A stretch of DNA of 13,958 bases, from positions 1 to 13,958 of the forward strand of contig CAZPFX010000020.1 in NCBI GenBank assembly GCA_964586055.1, written 5' to 3'. The stretch is from UM-FILTER-42-14 sp964586055 (lineage in GTDB: Bacteria; Patescibacteriota; Microgenomatia; UBA1400; PJMF01). Of the stretch, positions 7,114 to 12,855 are shown piece by piece. How positions within the stretch are numbered: position 1 is the first letter of the stretch; every line of letters begins with the position of its first letter. The position numbers were made by a program, and so were the translations under genes. A model generated the notes under the pieces. The model was not told the origin of the DNA, did no database searches, and saw nothing but the letters and a program-made list of their open reading frames with translations.

Positions 7114-8052
7114 TTAAGTTTGAAGGATTTGCTTAATTTTTTCTTTAAGATCTTCTGTAATAACGATTTTAACTAACCCTTTTTCTGGTTGGCCGTAGTA
7201 GATTCGACTTTCCAGTGGTGCTAAAAGAACCAAGGCAACAGCTGCCAAATCCTCTTCGCCAATGACCTCAACATGAAGAAATTTTTGTTCTAAAGCGATT
7301 TTTAGAGCTGCTGTCAGTTGTGTAGAAATTTCTCCTGCGGGATTTTTAACCTGAAGACTGACTTCCTTTGGTGAAATAACTGGTGGAAAATAGCCTTCGC
7401 GATTAATTAGATAATCGATCACCGCTAGGTCATATCCCCAGCCCTTGTCTCTAAATTTCATGAGCGATGAGTCACCGACCACAATGGCCGGCATGTCGAA
7501 ATCTGGTCTGATCACGTATGAACCGACTGGTTTTTTAAACTTCGCTCGCTGTTTGGCAGATAGAACTATGGTCTTATCGAGCGCGTCTGAGTAGTCATTT
7601 CCGCGACGATCACAGTGTCCCGCCCGAATAGAGGTGCTGTTGAGTATCTTGCCGCCTACTTCTAAAAGCTTATGTTCTATGAGTGGCAAAGGTTCCAGCT
7701 TCAATTCCTGTCTCTTAAAATTAATAATTGTTACTCCCCTTCGAGAGTCGCTGGTGTAACAAAGAGCGTCGATTGTTGAATCTTTCGTGATAGTTGGTCC
7801 GTAAATATCTGTGAGTTCAAATACTTCTGCTTTAATCTTGTTAACTTTACAAAAATCACGAACAGTTTTTGATCGAACCTCAAATGTCTCAAGACTTTCT
7901 TGGTACTCTTTTTCAAGTTTGGTTGTGAAGTCATCACTACTGACACCGATAACTAACTCATTCCCATGTTTTGATGCAAAAGAAAGAAAAGATGCATGTC
8001 CATCGTGGAAATGATCAAAGGTACCGCCAAGGCCGATTTTTTTGTGTTTCAT
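7114..8052 (-). CDS. Fusion of archaeal-type PPAT and archaeal-type GTP-dependent dephospho-CoA kinase
   Basis: 312 residues that appear to hold the last two steps of coenzyme A synthesis in one chain. Residues 1-150 are a nucleotidyltransferase of the archaeal/eukaryotic phosphopantetheine adenylyltransferase type: GLGGTFDHFHDGH (7-19) with the HxGH motif, and ILNSTSIRAG (136-145) at the ISSTxIR position. Residues about 160-312 match the archaeal DUF359 family, shown in Thermococcus to be a GTP-dependent dephospho-CoA kinase: VVGDSSL (191-197), YDLAVIDY (207-214), VKNPAGEIS (235-243), VIGEEDLAAVALVLLAPL (263-280), YYGQPEKGLVKI (285-296). Human COASY also fuses these activities but uses an unrelated kinase fold. 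The frame extends upstream to 8196, but homology starts at ATG 8052 and the extra 48 residues overlap the divergent gene. It is the first gene of the minus-strand cluster. Confidence 0.85.
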   Translation of the reverse strand: MKHKKIGLGGTFDHFHDGHASFLSFASKHGNELVIGVSSDDFTTKLEKEYQESLETFEVRSKTVRDFCKVNKIKAEVFELTDIYGPTITKDSTIDALCYTSDSRRGVTIINFKRQELKLEPLPLIEHKLLEVGGKILNSTSIRAGHCDRRGNDYSDALDKTIVLSAKQRAKFKKPVGSYVIRPDFDMPAIVVGDSSLMKFRDKGWGYDLAVIDYLINREGYFPPVISPKEVSLQVKNPAGEISTQLTAALKIALEQKFLHVEVIGEEDLAAVALVLLAPLESRIYYGQPEKGLVKIVITEDLKEKIKQILQT

Positions 8053-8063
8053 AGATGAATTTG

Positions 8064-8069
8064 ATTGTA
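8064..8069 (-). promoter_or_regulatory. -10-like TACAAT before the PPAT-DPCK gene
   Basis: TACAAT on the minus strand, 11 nt before ATG 8052, within the 76 bp divergent intergenic region. It implies a leader of about 5 nt. No clear -35 was found. Confidence 0.4.
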
Positions 8070-8114
8070 TTTTACCAGAGTAAGGAAAATTATCCTGATC
8101 ACCCTTAGAGCTGT

Positions 8115-8120
8115 TACAAT
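8115..8120 (+). promoter_or_regulatory. -10-like TACAAT before the alpha/beta hydrolase
   Basis: TACAAT on the plus strand, 8 nt before ATG 8129, in the same divergent intergenic region as the PPAT-DPCK promoter. No Shine-Dalgarno sequence is present. Confidence 0.4.
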
Positions 8121-8128
8121 TTAGCAAC

Positions 8129-9018
8129 ATGATAGAAAGTTTGAATATTTCAGAATTGCAAGATCTTCCGGAGGGTGTATCAAGAGTCGTTGACATTGAA
8201 CCAGTAAATCCGAGTGATAAAAACCCCGTAATTTATGTTACTGGAATGGGTTCAAGTTTTGAAGTTGTTCAAGGAGTTTTAGAAGAGCTTCAAATGAAAG
8301 AAGAACTATTTGTGCCTTCTTTGACGTCAAGAGTCGGAGAAATGAAAAACAACCTGATGAGGGTATTCCAGAAGTAGTTCTAAGAAAAGCTCAGGCATTA
8401 ATTTCTGTCTTAGAAGAAAGAGGATTCAATTCGGAAAACAAAACTAATGCAGTTGGTCATTCTGAAGGCAGTCTTGTTCTTTCTGCAGCTGCACAAATTC
8501 GTCCAGATCTTTTTTCTAATATGGTTTTTATTGATCCAGCGGGTATGGTCAAGAAGCATTCCCTGAGACAACTCTTAATGCGTCAATTGAGAGAGAATAA
8601 ATCGTTAAAACTTAGAATAGAAGCATCAGAGGCCGCTGGTGACGAACTAGGACTCGGTGAAATACTTGCAAGAAGCGGTAGGGTGTTTGCAAGACATATA
8701 TTGGGATCTCCTCTCAGAGCAATAAATGAACTTAGAGCCACATCAAGTTCAGAAATACATCAGGCATTAAAACAAATACATAGTCTGGAAATTGGAATTT
8801 CTATTATTCATTGTGCTGATGATAACGTGTTTCCAATGGATGAGTTTCAAAAAGCCGCCAAAACATTTGTTAAATCGGATGACATTCCTCCAGAAGGAGT
8901 TGACGGAGTTTACACCGTGAGAGGTAATCATAATGAAATTTTGTATAACTCAGAGGCGTACGCTAGAGTTATTGAAGAAGTGTTGACCGCTCTTGATAAA
9001 AAAAATCACTTGGGCTAG
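8129..9018 (+). pseudogene. Alpha/beta hydrolase interrupted by an apparent frameshift
   Basis: The first 82 codons from ATG 8129 end at a stop at 8377. A different plus frame, open from at least 8281 to the stop at 9018, continues the same protein. The joined product would be about 296 residues, and the total of 890 nt is one base short of whole codons, as expected for a one-base loss. The likely spot is the run of five A at 8345-8349. The parts look like an alpha/beta hydrolase: VIYVTGMGSS near the start, nucleophile elbow VGHSEGS (codons 8452-8472) with VFIDPAG downstream, acid loop HCADDNVFPMDEF near 8812-8847, and a histidine in RGNHNEI near 8920-8940. The full Ser-Asp-His set in good order suggests a recent lesion or a sequencing error rather than an old relic. 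A homologous start for the second part alone (ATG 8521) would lack the serine. The substrate is unknown. Confidence 0.7.
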
Positions 9019-9059
9019 ATACCTTGTTTAAAGATAGCTCTCCCACCTCTGCTCATCAT

Positions 9060-9497
9060 TCAATTTTGCGTAATTATCTTATTAGGATGATAATTGTTTA
9101 CATAGATAAGGGCAAAACCTGAGAAAGTAAAGATAACTGGGGAAATTATTAAAGAGTATTTAAGAGTAAAAAAATACAACTCATTTGCACTCCCTGTTCT
9201 AGATAAAAATTGAATCAGATATAAAGCTGGAGATAACAATCCTATAACATACCAAAATTGAAGGACCTTCCTACTCAGGATCCCACCGTTTTTAAATCTG
9301 TTTAAAACAAAATAAAGTACTGGAATCCAGATGAAAAGACTGATAAATGATGTATTTATGTAGTCAGTATAACCAAGGATAAATCTAATAATCAAACTTG
9401 TTAAAGATAACAATATTTGATAAAAAATTACTAGTTTAATAAATGACTCTACTTTTACTGATTTTATCCTTGACTTAATATTTTCTAAGTTTTTCAT
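9060..9497 (-). CDS. Hypothetical four-helix membrane protein
   Basis: 145 residues that I do not recognise. It opens with a basic, soluble stretch (MKNLENIKSRIKSVKVE). About four hydrophobic helices follow, near residues 18-41, 47-67, 80-100 and 110-132, with positively charged linkers (NRFKNGG, RKV) and a polar tail. No catalytic or binding motif is visible. The DNA is distinctly more AT-rich than its neighbours, with many ATA/AAA/TTA codons. It is convergent with the broken hydrolase (41 bp gap) and lies just downstream of two tRNA genes on the same strand, a common place for acquired DNA. TATCCT 5 nt before the ATG could be a -10 element. Confidence 0.6.
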   Translation of the reverse strand: MKNLENIKSRIKSVKVESFIKLVIFYQILLSLTSLIIRFILGYTDYINTSFISLFIWIPVLYFVLNRFKNGGILSRKVLQFWYVIGLLSPALYLIQFLSRTGSANELYFFTLKYSLIISPVIFTFSGFALIYVNNYHPNKIITQN

Positions 9498-9517
9498 ATT
9501 GAAGGATAATTGTGTTG

Positions 9518-9591
9518 TCGGGGAGACAGGACTCGAACCTGCGACCTCACGCTCCCAAAGCGCGCACTCTAGCCAACTGAGCTACTCCCCG
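9518..9591 (-). tRNA. tRNA-Pro (anticodon UGG)
   Basis: A 74 nt cloverleaf. The acceptor stem CGGGGAG pairs with CTCCCCG. The D arm is GCTC/GAGT. The anticodon stem CGCGC/GCGTG encloses loop TTTGGGA, giving anticodon TGG with G37 as usual for proline. The T arm is GCAGG-TTCGAGT-CCTGT. The discriminator is A and CCA is not encoded. It lies 27 nt downstream of tRNA-Leu on the same strand, probably in one transcript. U34 makes it a possible substrate of the Elp3 pathway encoded in this window. Confidence 0.95.
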
Positions 9592-9618
9592 ATTGCAGGC
9601 GTATTATAGCAATCTTTG

Positions 9619-9702
9619 TGCCTCGGGTGGGACTCGAACCCACAAGGTCGTAAGACCATCAGATTTTAAGTCTAACGCGTATACCAATTCCGCCACCGAG
9701 GC
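9619..9702 (-). tRNA. tRNA-Leu (anticodon UAA)
   Basis: An 84 nt class II tRNA with a long variable arm (TGGTCTTACGACC). The acceptor GCCTCGG pairs with CCGAGGC. The anticodon stem TTAGA/TCTGA encloses loop CTTAAAA, giving anticodon TAA. The T loop is TTCGAGT, the discriminator is A, and CCA is not encoded. It is transcribed toward tRNA-Pro, divergent from the MFS gene. Confidence 0.95.
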
Positions 9703-9713
9703 TGCACTGAAGG

Positions 9714-9719
9714 ATTATA
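9714..9719 (-). promoter_or_regulatory. -10 TATAAT of the tRNA-Leu/tRNA-Pro unit
   Basis: A perfect TATAAT on the minus strand, 11 nt before the tRNA-Leu 5' end, leaving a 5' trailer of about 5 nt for RNase P. The -35 is weak. It lies back to back with the MFS promoter, whose -35 begins only 6 bp away. Confidence 0.5.
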
Positions 9720-9724
9720 TAACA

Positions 9725-9753
9725 CTGACATTATTTAGCCCATCGGATATAAT
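9725..9753 (+). promoter_or_regulatory. Sigma-70-type promoter of the MFS transporter
   Basis: -35 CTGACA (9725-9730, five of six consensus bases), a 17 nt spacer and a perfect -10 TATAAT (9748-9753). It is the best full promoter in the window. The expected start near 9760 gives a leader of only about 5 nt before ATG 9765. Confidence 0.65.
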
Positions 9754-9764
9754 GGCCAGTCTTC

Positions 9765-10685
9765 ATGAAACAGCGCGCACTTTTTATTCTAGCTCTAGTT
9801 ATGGTCGTCAATGCCTTGAGTTACGGGACAATTATTCCTTTGCTCTACCCTTTTGCTTCGAGATTCGGCATTAATCCGCTCGGTCTTAGTTTTCTTTTTG
9901 CTTCCTTTTCCTTATTTCAATTTCTAGCTACTCCAATTATCGGAGCTTTATCAGATAAGTACGGTCGCAAGCCGCTCTTGCTGATTAGTCTGCTCGGTAC
10001 CAGTCTCTCTCTGGCCTTTTTCGCCTCCGCTCACGCAGTNNNNNNNNNNNNNNNNNNNNNNNNNNNNNNNNNNNNNNNNNNNNNNNNNNNNNNNNNNNNN
10101 NNNNNNNNNNNNNNNNNNNNNNNNNNNNNNNNNNNNNNNGTCTTGATCTTAGTCACCCTGATCACTTCGCTTGGCGGAAATGCCTTCATTATTGGCTTTC
10201 AATCATTTACTGTTGATATTTTAAAGTTATCTCCAAGAGATATCGGTTTGCTTTTCACGCTATCGGGAGTGGTCAACGTGCTTATGCAAGGTGGTGGAAT
10301 TAAATACTTACTGAAGCTTTTTAGCTCGAAACAGAAACTACTTCTTTATGCCTACGGTTTTGCAGCTTTCACCCTTCTCGCCCTGACTTTTGCCAATACT
10401 CTTACCTTATTCGTAATCGCGATGCTGTTCTATATGTTGCCAAACTCTGCAGCTACTCCACTTCTCGCGGGCCTGATTTCTGAGAACTCTCCGAACGATG
10501 CTCAGGGAAAAATTCTCGGCGTAAATCAGTCTTTTGCTTCTTTGGGTCAAATAGTCGGGCCGATCATCGCAGGCCTAATTGCTCATTTTTATGTGCCAGG
10601 AATTTTTACTTTTTCTAGTATGCTTATGATTGTCGCTTTCTTTGTTGTTCTAAAGAAAATTGTACCAACGGCACATTCGAGGTAG
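9765..10685 (+). CDS. Major facilitator superfamily transporter, internal assembly gap
   Basis: An inner-membrane drug:H+ antiporter-like MFS protein. The left part (91 residues) has TM1 (FILALVMVVNALSYGTIIPL), TM2 and motif A GALSDKYGRKPLLLISLLG near residues 60-78, then TM3. After the gap the right part looks like TM7-TM12 (LVTLITSLGGNAFIIGF onward), with PNSAATPLLAGLISENSP and SFASLGQIVGPIIAGLI. The Ns at 10040-10139 number exactly 100, a conventional placeholder, so the true gap is unknown. A typical protein of about 400 residues implies that TM4-TM6 and the central loop, roughly 370 bp, are missing. The frame matches across the gap, but with a conventional gap this may be chance. The substrate cannot be assigned; multidrug or sugar efflux is possible. 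Confidence 0.85.
   Translation: MKQRALFILALVMVVNALSYGTIIPLLYPFASRFGINPLGLSFLFASFSLFQFLATPIIGALSDKYGRKPLLLISLLGTSLSLAFFASAHAXXXXXXXXXXXXXXXXXXXXXXXXXXXXXXXXXXVLILVTLITSLGGNAFIIGFQSFTVDILKLSPRDIGLLFTLSGVVNVLMQGGGIKYLLKLFSSKQKLLLYAYGFAAFTLLALTFANTLTLFVIAMLFYMLPNSAATPLLAGLISENSPNDAQGKILGVNQSFASLGQIVGPIIAGLIAHFYVPGIFTFSSMLMIVAFFVVLKKIVPTAHSR
10040..10139. other. Assembly gap of exactly 100 N
   Basis: A run of 100 undetermined bases inside the MFS gene. The round number suggests a scaffold join of unknown size, not a measured gap. Confidence 0.98.
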
Positions 10686-10688
10686 AAT
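10683..10688 (+). promoter_or_regulatory. -10-like TAGAAT of tRNA-Gly
   Basis: TAGAAT, 11 nt before the tRNA-Gly 5' end, the same spacing as for tRNA-Leu. Its first three bases are the MFS stop codon. A weak -35 TTGTAC (10660-10665) lies 17 nt upstream. Confidence 0.4.
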
Positions 10689-10699
10689 ACAAAAACAGT

Positions 10700-10770
10700 G
10701 CGGGTGTAGTTCACTGGTAGAATGACTCCCTTCCAAGGAGTAGAAGAGGGTTCGATTCCCTTCACCCGCT
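10700..10770 (+). tRNA. tRNA-Gly (anticodon UCC)
   Basis: 71 nt. The acceptor GCGGGTG pairs with CACCCGC, discriminator T as usual for bacterial tRNA-Gly. The anticodon stem ACTCC/GGAGT encloses loop CTTCCAA, giving anticodon TCC. The T arm is GAGGG-TTCGATT-CCCTT. CCA is not encoded. The YbaK-like start codon lies 5 nt downstream. Confidence 0.96.
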
Positions 10771-10775
10771 CAAGA

Positions 10776-11285
10776 ATGACTACTCAGAGCACTCTCTCCC
10801 CCTATCACCCCGTCGTCACTCAAATAATTGACTTACTAGAAACTAACTCCTTTAGGTATGAAACTTTCGAGCATGAGCCCGTCAGGACCAGTGAAGAGGC
10901 CGCCAAAATAAGAAATGGTTATACCATCCAGCAAGGAGCCAAGGCGATTATTATCCGTGTAAAAGTTAGCAGCGCTAATAAGCGTTTTGTGATGTTGGTT
11001 ATGCCTGGAGACAAGCGTTTTGATAACGACAAAATTAAGACACTTTTCAAGGCTAAAAATATTCGCTTTGCTACTGAAGAAGAAGTACTTGAAATTACCA
11101 GTGGAGTTCAGCCAGGAGGCGTACCTCCATTTGGAAATCTTTTTGACCTTGAGGTAATTGTCGATCCTCTTCTCTTAGAGAATGAAAAGATAATTTTCAA
11201 TGCAGGTGATAGGAGATTCTCTATCGGAATGTTATCCACTGACTATCTCAAGCTCGTGAAACCCTTGGTTTCCTCTCTTGTTTAG
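10776..11285 (+). CDS. YbaK/EbsC-family aminoacyl-tRNA deacylase-like protein
   Basis: A 169-residue single-domain protein of the YbaK/ProX superfamily, which hydrolyses mischarged aminoacyl-tRNAs in trans (for example Cys- or Ala-tRNA-Pro). Seen: FEHEPVRTSEEAAKIR (31-46), GAKAIIIR (54-61) with the conserved lysine K56, FVMLVMPGDKRFD (71-83), the glycine/proline loop GVQPGGVPPFG (110-120) and NAGDRRFSIG (142-151). ATG 10776 is the first start outside tRNA-Gly, only 5 nt after its 3' end, with no room for a Shine-Dalgarno site. The mRNA must therefore come from cleavage of a tRNA-mRNA precursor or be read from that precursor. Its stop overlaps the convergent DsbA gene's stop by 4 bp. The amino-acid specificity is not readable. 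Confidence 0.82.
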   Translation: MTTQSTLSPYHPVVTQIIDLLETNSFRYETFEHEPVRTSEEAAKIRNGYTIQQGAKAIIIRVKVSSANKRFVMLVMPGDKRFDNDKIKTLFKAKNIRFATEEEVLEITSGVQPGGVPPFGNLFDLEVIVDPLLLENEKIIFNAGDRRFSIGMLSTDYLKLVKPLVSSLV

Positions 11286-12064
11286 AGCAAAGCGTCAATT
11301 GATGCTTGGAAGACACTGTATGGTTGAGCGCCAACGATCAGGTCGCCTTCAACTGTGCCATCTTTTTGTGTTTTTCCAACTACGAAAGATGGAGTTCCAT
11401 TTGCACCTGCCTTGTTAGCATCAGCGAGATCTTTTGCTACTTCTTCTGCCTGAGCAGGATCTGCGATGCAGGTTTCAAATTTGCCTGCGTTAAGACCGAG
11501 GTCTGCAGCGATAGCAGCAATCTTTGCGTCATCTAGGCCATTTCCATTGGAAGTGGTTTGATTAAACATTTCGTCATGAAAGGCATAGTACATTTCATCT
11601 CCACTTTGCTCTCTGGCACAGTTAGCTGCGACAGCTTCTTTAGTAGCCATTGGCTCGTGGAAAGGTAAGGGAAGGTCTCTGAAGACGATTCGAAGCTTTC
11701 CAGTTTCTACGTAATCACTAACAAGTTGACCGTGTGTGTCAGTAAAATGTCTTTTGCAGAACGGGCATTCGTAGTCTGAGAACTCAATCATGGTGATAGG
11801 AGCATCTTTGTCACCAAGAATGGCATCGTCGTCAATGGAGACGGTAGCTGTGGTTGGCTCAGCTGGAGCGGCAGGTGCCTGTGGTTGCTGTACTGTGTTT
11901 GCGCCAGCTACAGTGCCACCACCGGTTTTCATTATTTTATTCTCTGTCCAGAGAGAACCTACAAAAAATCCGAGAACTATTAAGGCAGTTCCAACAACTA
12001 ATAATAAGAATTGGGAACTAATGAATTCTATGAATGAACCGAATGAATATTTTGAATCTGCCAT
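11282..12064 (-). CDS. Membrane-anchored DsbA-like thiol:disulfide oxidoreductase
   Basis: 260 residues. It has a short basic N-terminus, one transmembrane anchor (about 17-38, LLLVVGTALIVLGFFVGSLW), a low-complexity Ala/Pro/Thr linker (about 50-75) and a thioredoxin-fold DsbA/BdbD-type domain. The active site CPFC is at 100-103 within FSDYECPFCKRHF, and the cis-proline at 225 in GTPSFVVG. A further cysteine pair, C149 and C199, could form a structural disulfide. It introduces disulfides into exported proteins and would need re-oxidation, for which the VKOR domain at the left of the window is a candidate. I chose ATG 12064, with AAAGG 4 nt upstream and a -10-like CATAAT at 12075-12080. ATG 12076 would add four residues. 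Confidence 0.88.
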   Translation of the reverse strand: MADSKYSFGSFIEFISSQFLLLVVGTALIVLGFFVGSLWTENKIMKTGGGTVAGANTVQQPQAPAAPAEPTTATVSIDDDAILGDKDAPITMIEFSDYECPFCKRHFTDTHGQLVSDYVETGKLRIVFRDLPLPFHEPMATKEAVAANCAREQSGDEMYYAFHDEMFNQTTSNGNGLDDAKIAAIAADLGLNAGKFETCIADPAQAEEVAKDLADANKAGANGTPSFVVGKTQKDGTVEGDLIVGAQPYSVFQASIDALL

Positions 12065-12097
12065 GTGACCTTTCATTATGAAACTTGCTTAATGACT

Positions 12098-12835
12098 TTA
12101 AGTTGTAAGGTCCGAACTGTCAAGCTTTGAAATGGTCAAGATGTCTTCTTTTGTAATCTCCCTTACAGGTTTGCCTCCCAAATGCTCTAATTGAAAAGGT
12201 CCTAGCTTTGTTCTGACTAATTTGATTACGTCATAACCGATTCTGGCGACCATTCGTCTGACCTGATGTTTTTTGCCTTCAGAAAGGGAAATTTGAATAA
12301 TGGATTGATCAGGATCTTTATCCAAAAGTTTGGCGCTGCGCGGGGAAACATAGCCTTCTGAGAGTCTGACTCCTCTTCTTAGATGCTGAAGGGCTTTATA
12401 GCTGACCTTGCCTTTAACAGTCGCTTCATATGTTTTTTGAATTCCAAAAGAGGGATGGGTGAGTTTATTAGCTAACTCTCCGTCATTTGAAAGTAACATT
12501 AGACCCTCGCTATCTTTGTCGAGACGGCCGACTGGATAAAGACGCTCGGTGACTTTTGCAGGTAGTAACTTAAGGACGGTTTTTCGACCAAGCTCGTCGC
12601 TAGTGGTGGAAACATAGCCAACGGGTTTGTAGACGAGAAAGTATCTGAGTTTTTCGGGCTTATCGATCTTTTCGCCATTCACAGAAATAATATCTTCGCC
12701 AAGAACTACGCGTTGACCGATGTGTGCAGTTTTGCCATTCACAGAAACTTTTCCGGCGCGAATTAGATCTTCCGCCTTACGACGAGAAGTGATTCCTTTG
12801 TGGGCGATGACTTGCTGAAGCTTGCTACTTTCCAT
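12098..12835 (-). CDS. RsuA/RluB-family rRNA pseudouridine synthase
   Basis: 245 residues. The N-terminal S4 RNA-binding domain (about 1-58) has HKGITSRRKAEDLIRAGKVS and VNGK repeats. The synthase domain has YFLVYKPVGYVSTTSD (65-80), the catalytic-aspartate motif PVGRLDKDSEGLMLLSNDGE (101-120, D106), THPSFGIQKTYEA (126-138) and GKKHQVRRM (187-195). Family members make pseudouridine in 16S rRNA (RsuA, position 516) or 23S rRNA (RluB, 2605); I cannot separate these with certainty, though RluB-type is more usual in bacteria with one copy. It lies 33 bp downstream of the DsbA gene's chosen start and is head to head with epmA across a 20 bp gap. Confidence 0.9.
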   Translation of the reverse strand: MESSKLQQVIAHKGITSRRKAEDLIRAGKVSVNGKTAHIGQRVVLGEDIISVNGEKIDKPEKLRYFLVYKPVGYVSTTSDELGRKTVLKLLPAKVTERLYPVGRLDKDSEGLMLLSNDGELANKLTHPSFGIQKTYEATVKGKVSYKALQHLRRGVRLSEGYVSPRSAKLLDKDPDQSIIQISLSEGKKHQVRRMVARIGYDVIKLVRTKLGPFQLEHLGGKPVREITKEDILTISKLDSSDLTT

Positions 12836-12841
12836 GCGACT

Positions 12842-12849
12842 AGTATACT
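12842..12849. promoter_or_regulatory. Palindromic bidirectional -10 (AGTATACT) between rluB-like gene and epmA
   Basis: AGTATACT is its own reverse complement, so TATACT is read on both strands (12844-12849 plus; 12847-12842 minus). Each hexamer is followed by exactly 6 nt and then a start codon: GTG 12856 on plus, ATG 12835 on minus. The whole 20 bp intergenic region is centred on this palindrome. Both mRNAs are predicted to begin at the start codon itself. A TTGCTA (12822-12827) could be the plus-strand -35. Confidence 0.6.
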
Positions 12850-12855
12850 CCAGAT

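Noticed and set aside
8053..8196. 48-residue N-terminal extension of the PPAT-DPCK frame
   Set aside because: It has no family similarity, overlaps the divergent hydrolase start and both -10-like sites, and the conserved PPAT N-terminus begins at ATG 8052.
8344..8350. Programmed -1 frameshift (G-AAA-AAC slippery site) in the hydrolase
   Set aside because: The heptamer does not match the canonical X-XXY-YYZ pattern, no clear downstream stimulatory hairpin was seen, and a one-base indel in an A-run is simpler.
9593..9874. Short plus-strand frame over the tRNA genes and the MFS start
   Set aside because: It is the antisense of tRNA-Leu plus an off-frame reading of the MFS gene; no codon pattern or homology supports it.
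10722..10775. Start of the YbaK-like protein inside tRNA-Gly (ATG 10722)
   Set aside because: The first 18 codons are the tRNA itself; ATG 10776 is the first start outside the tRNA and fits the family N-terminus.
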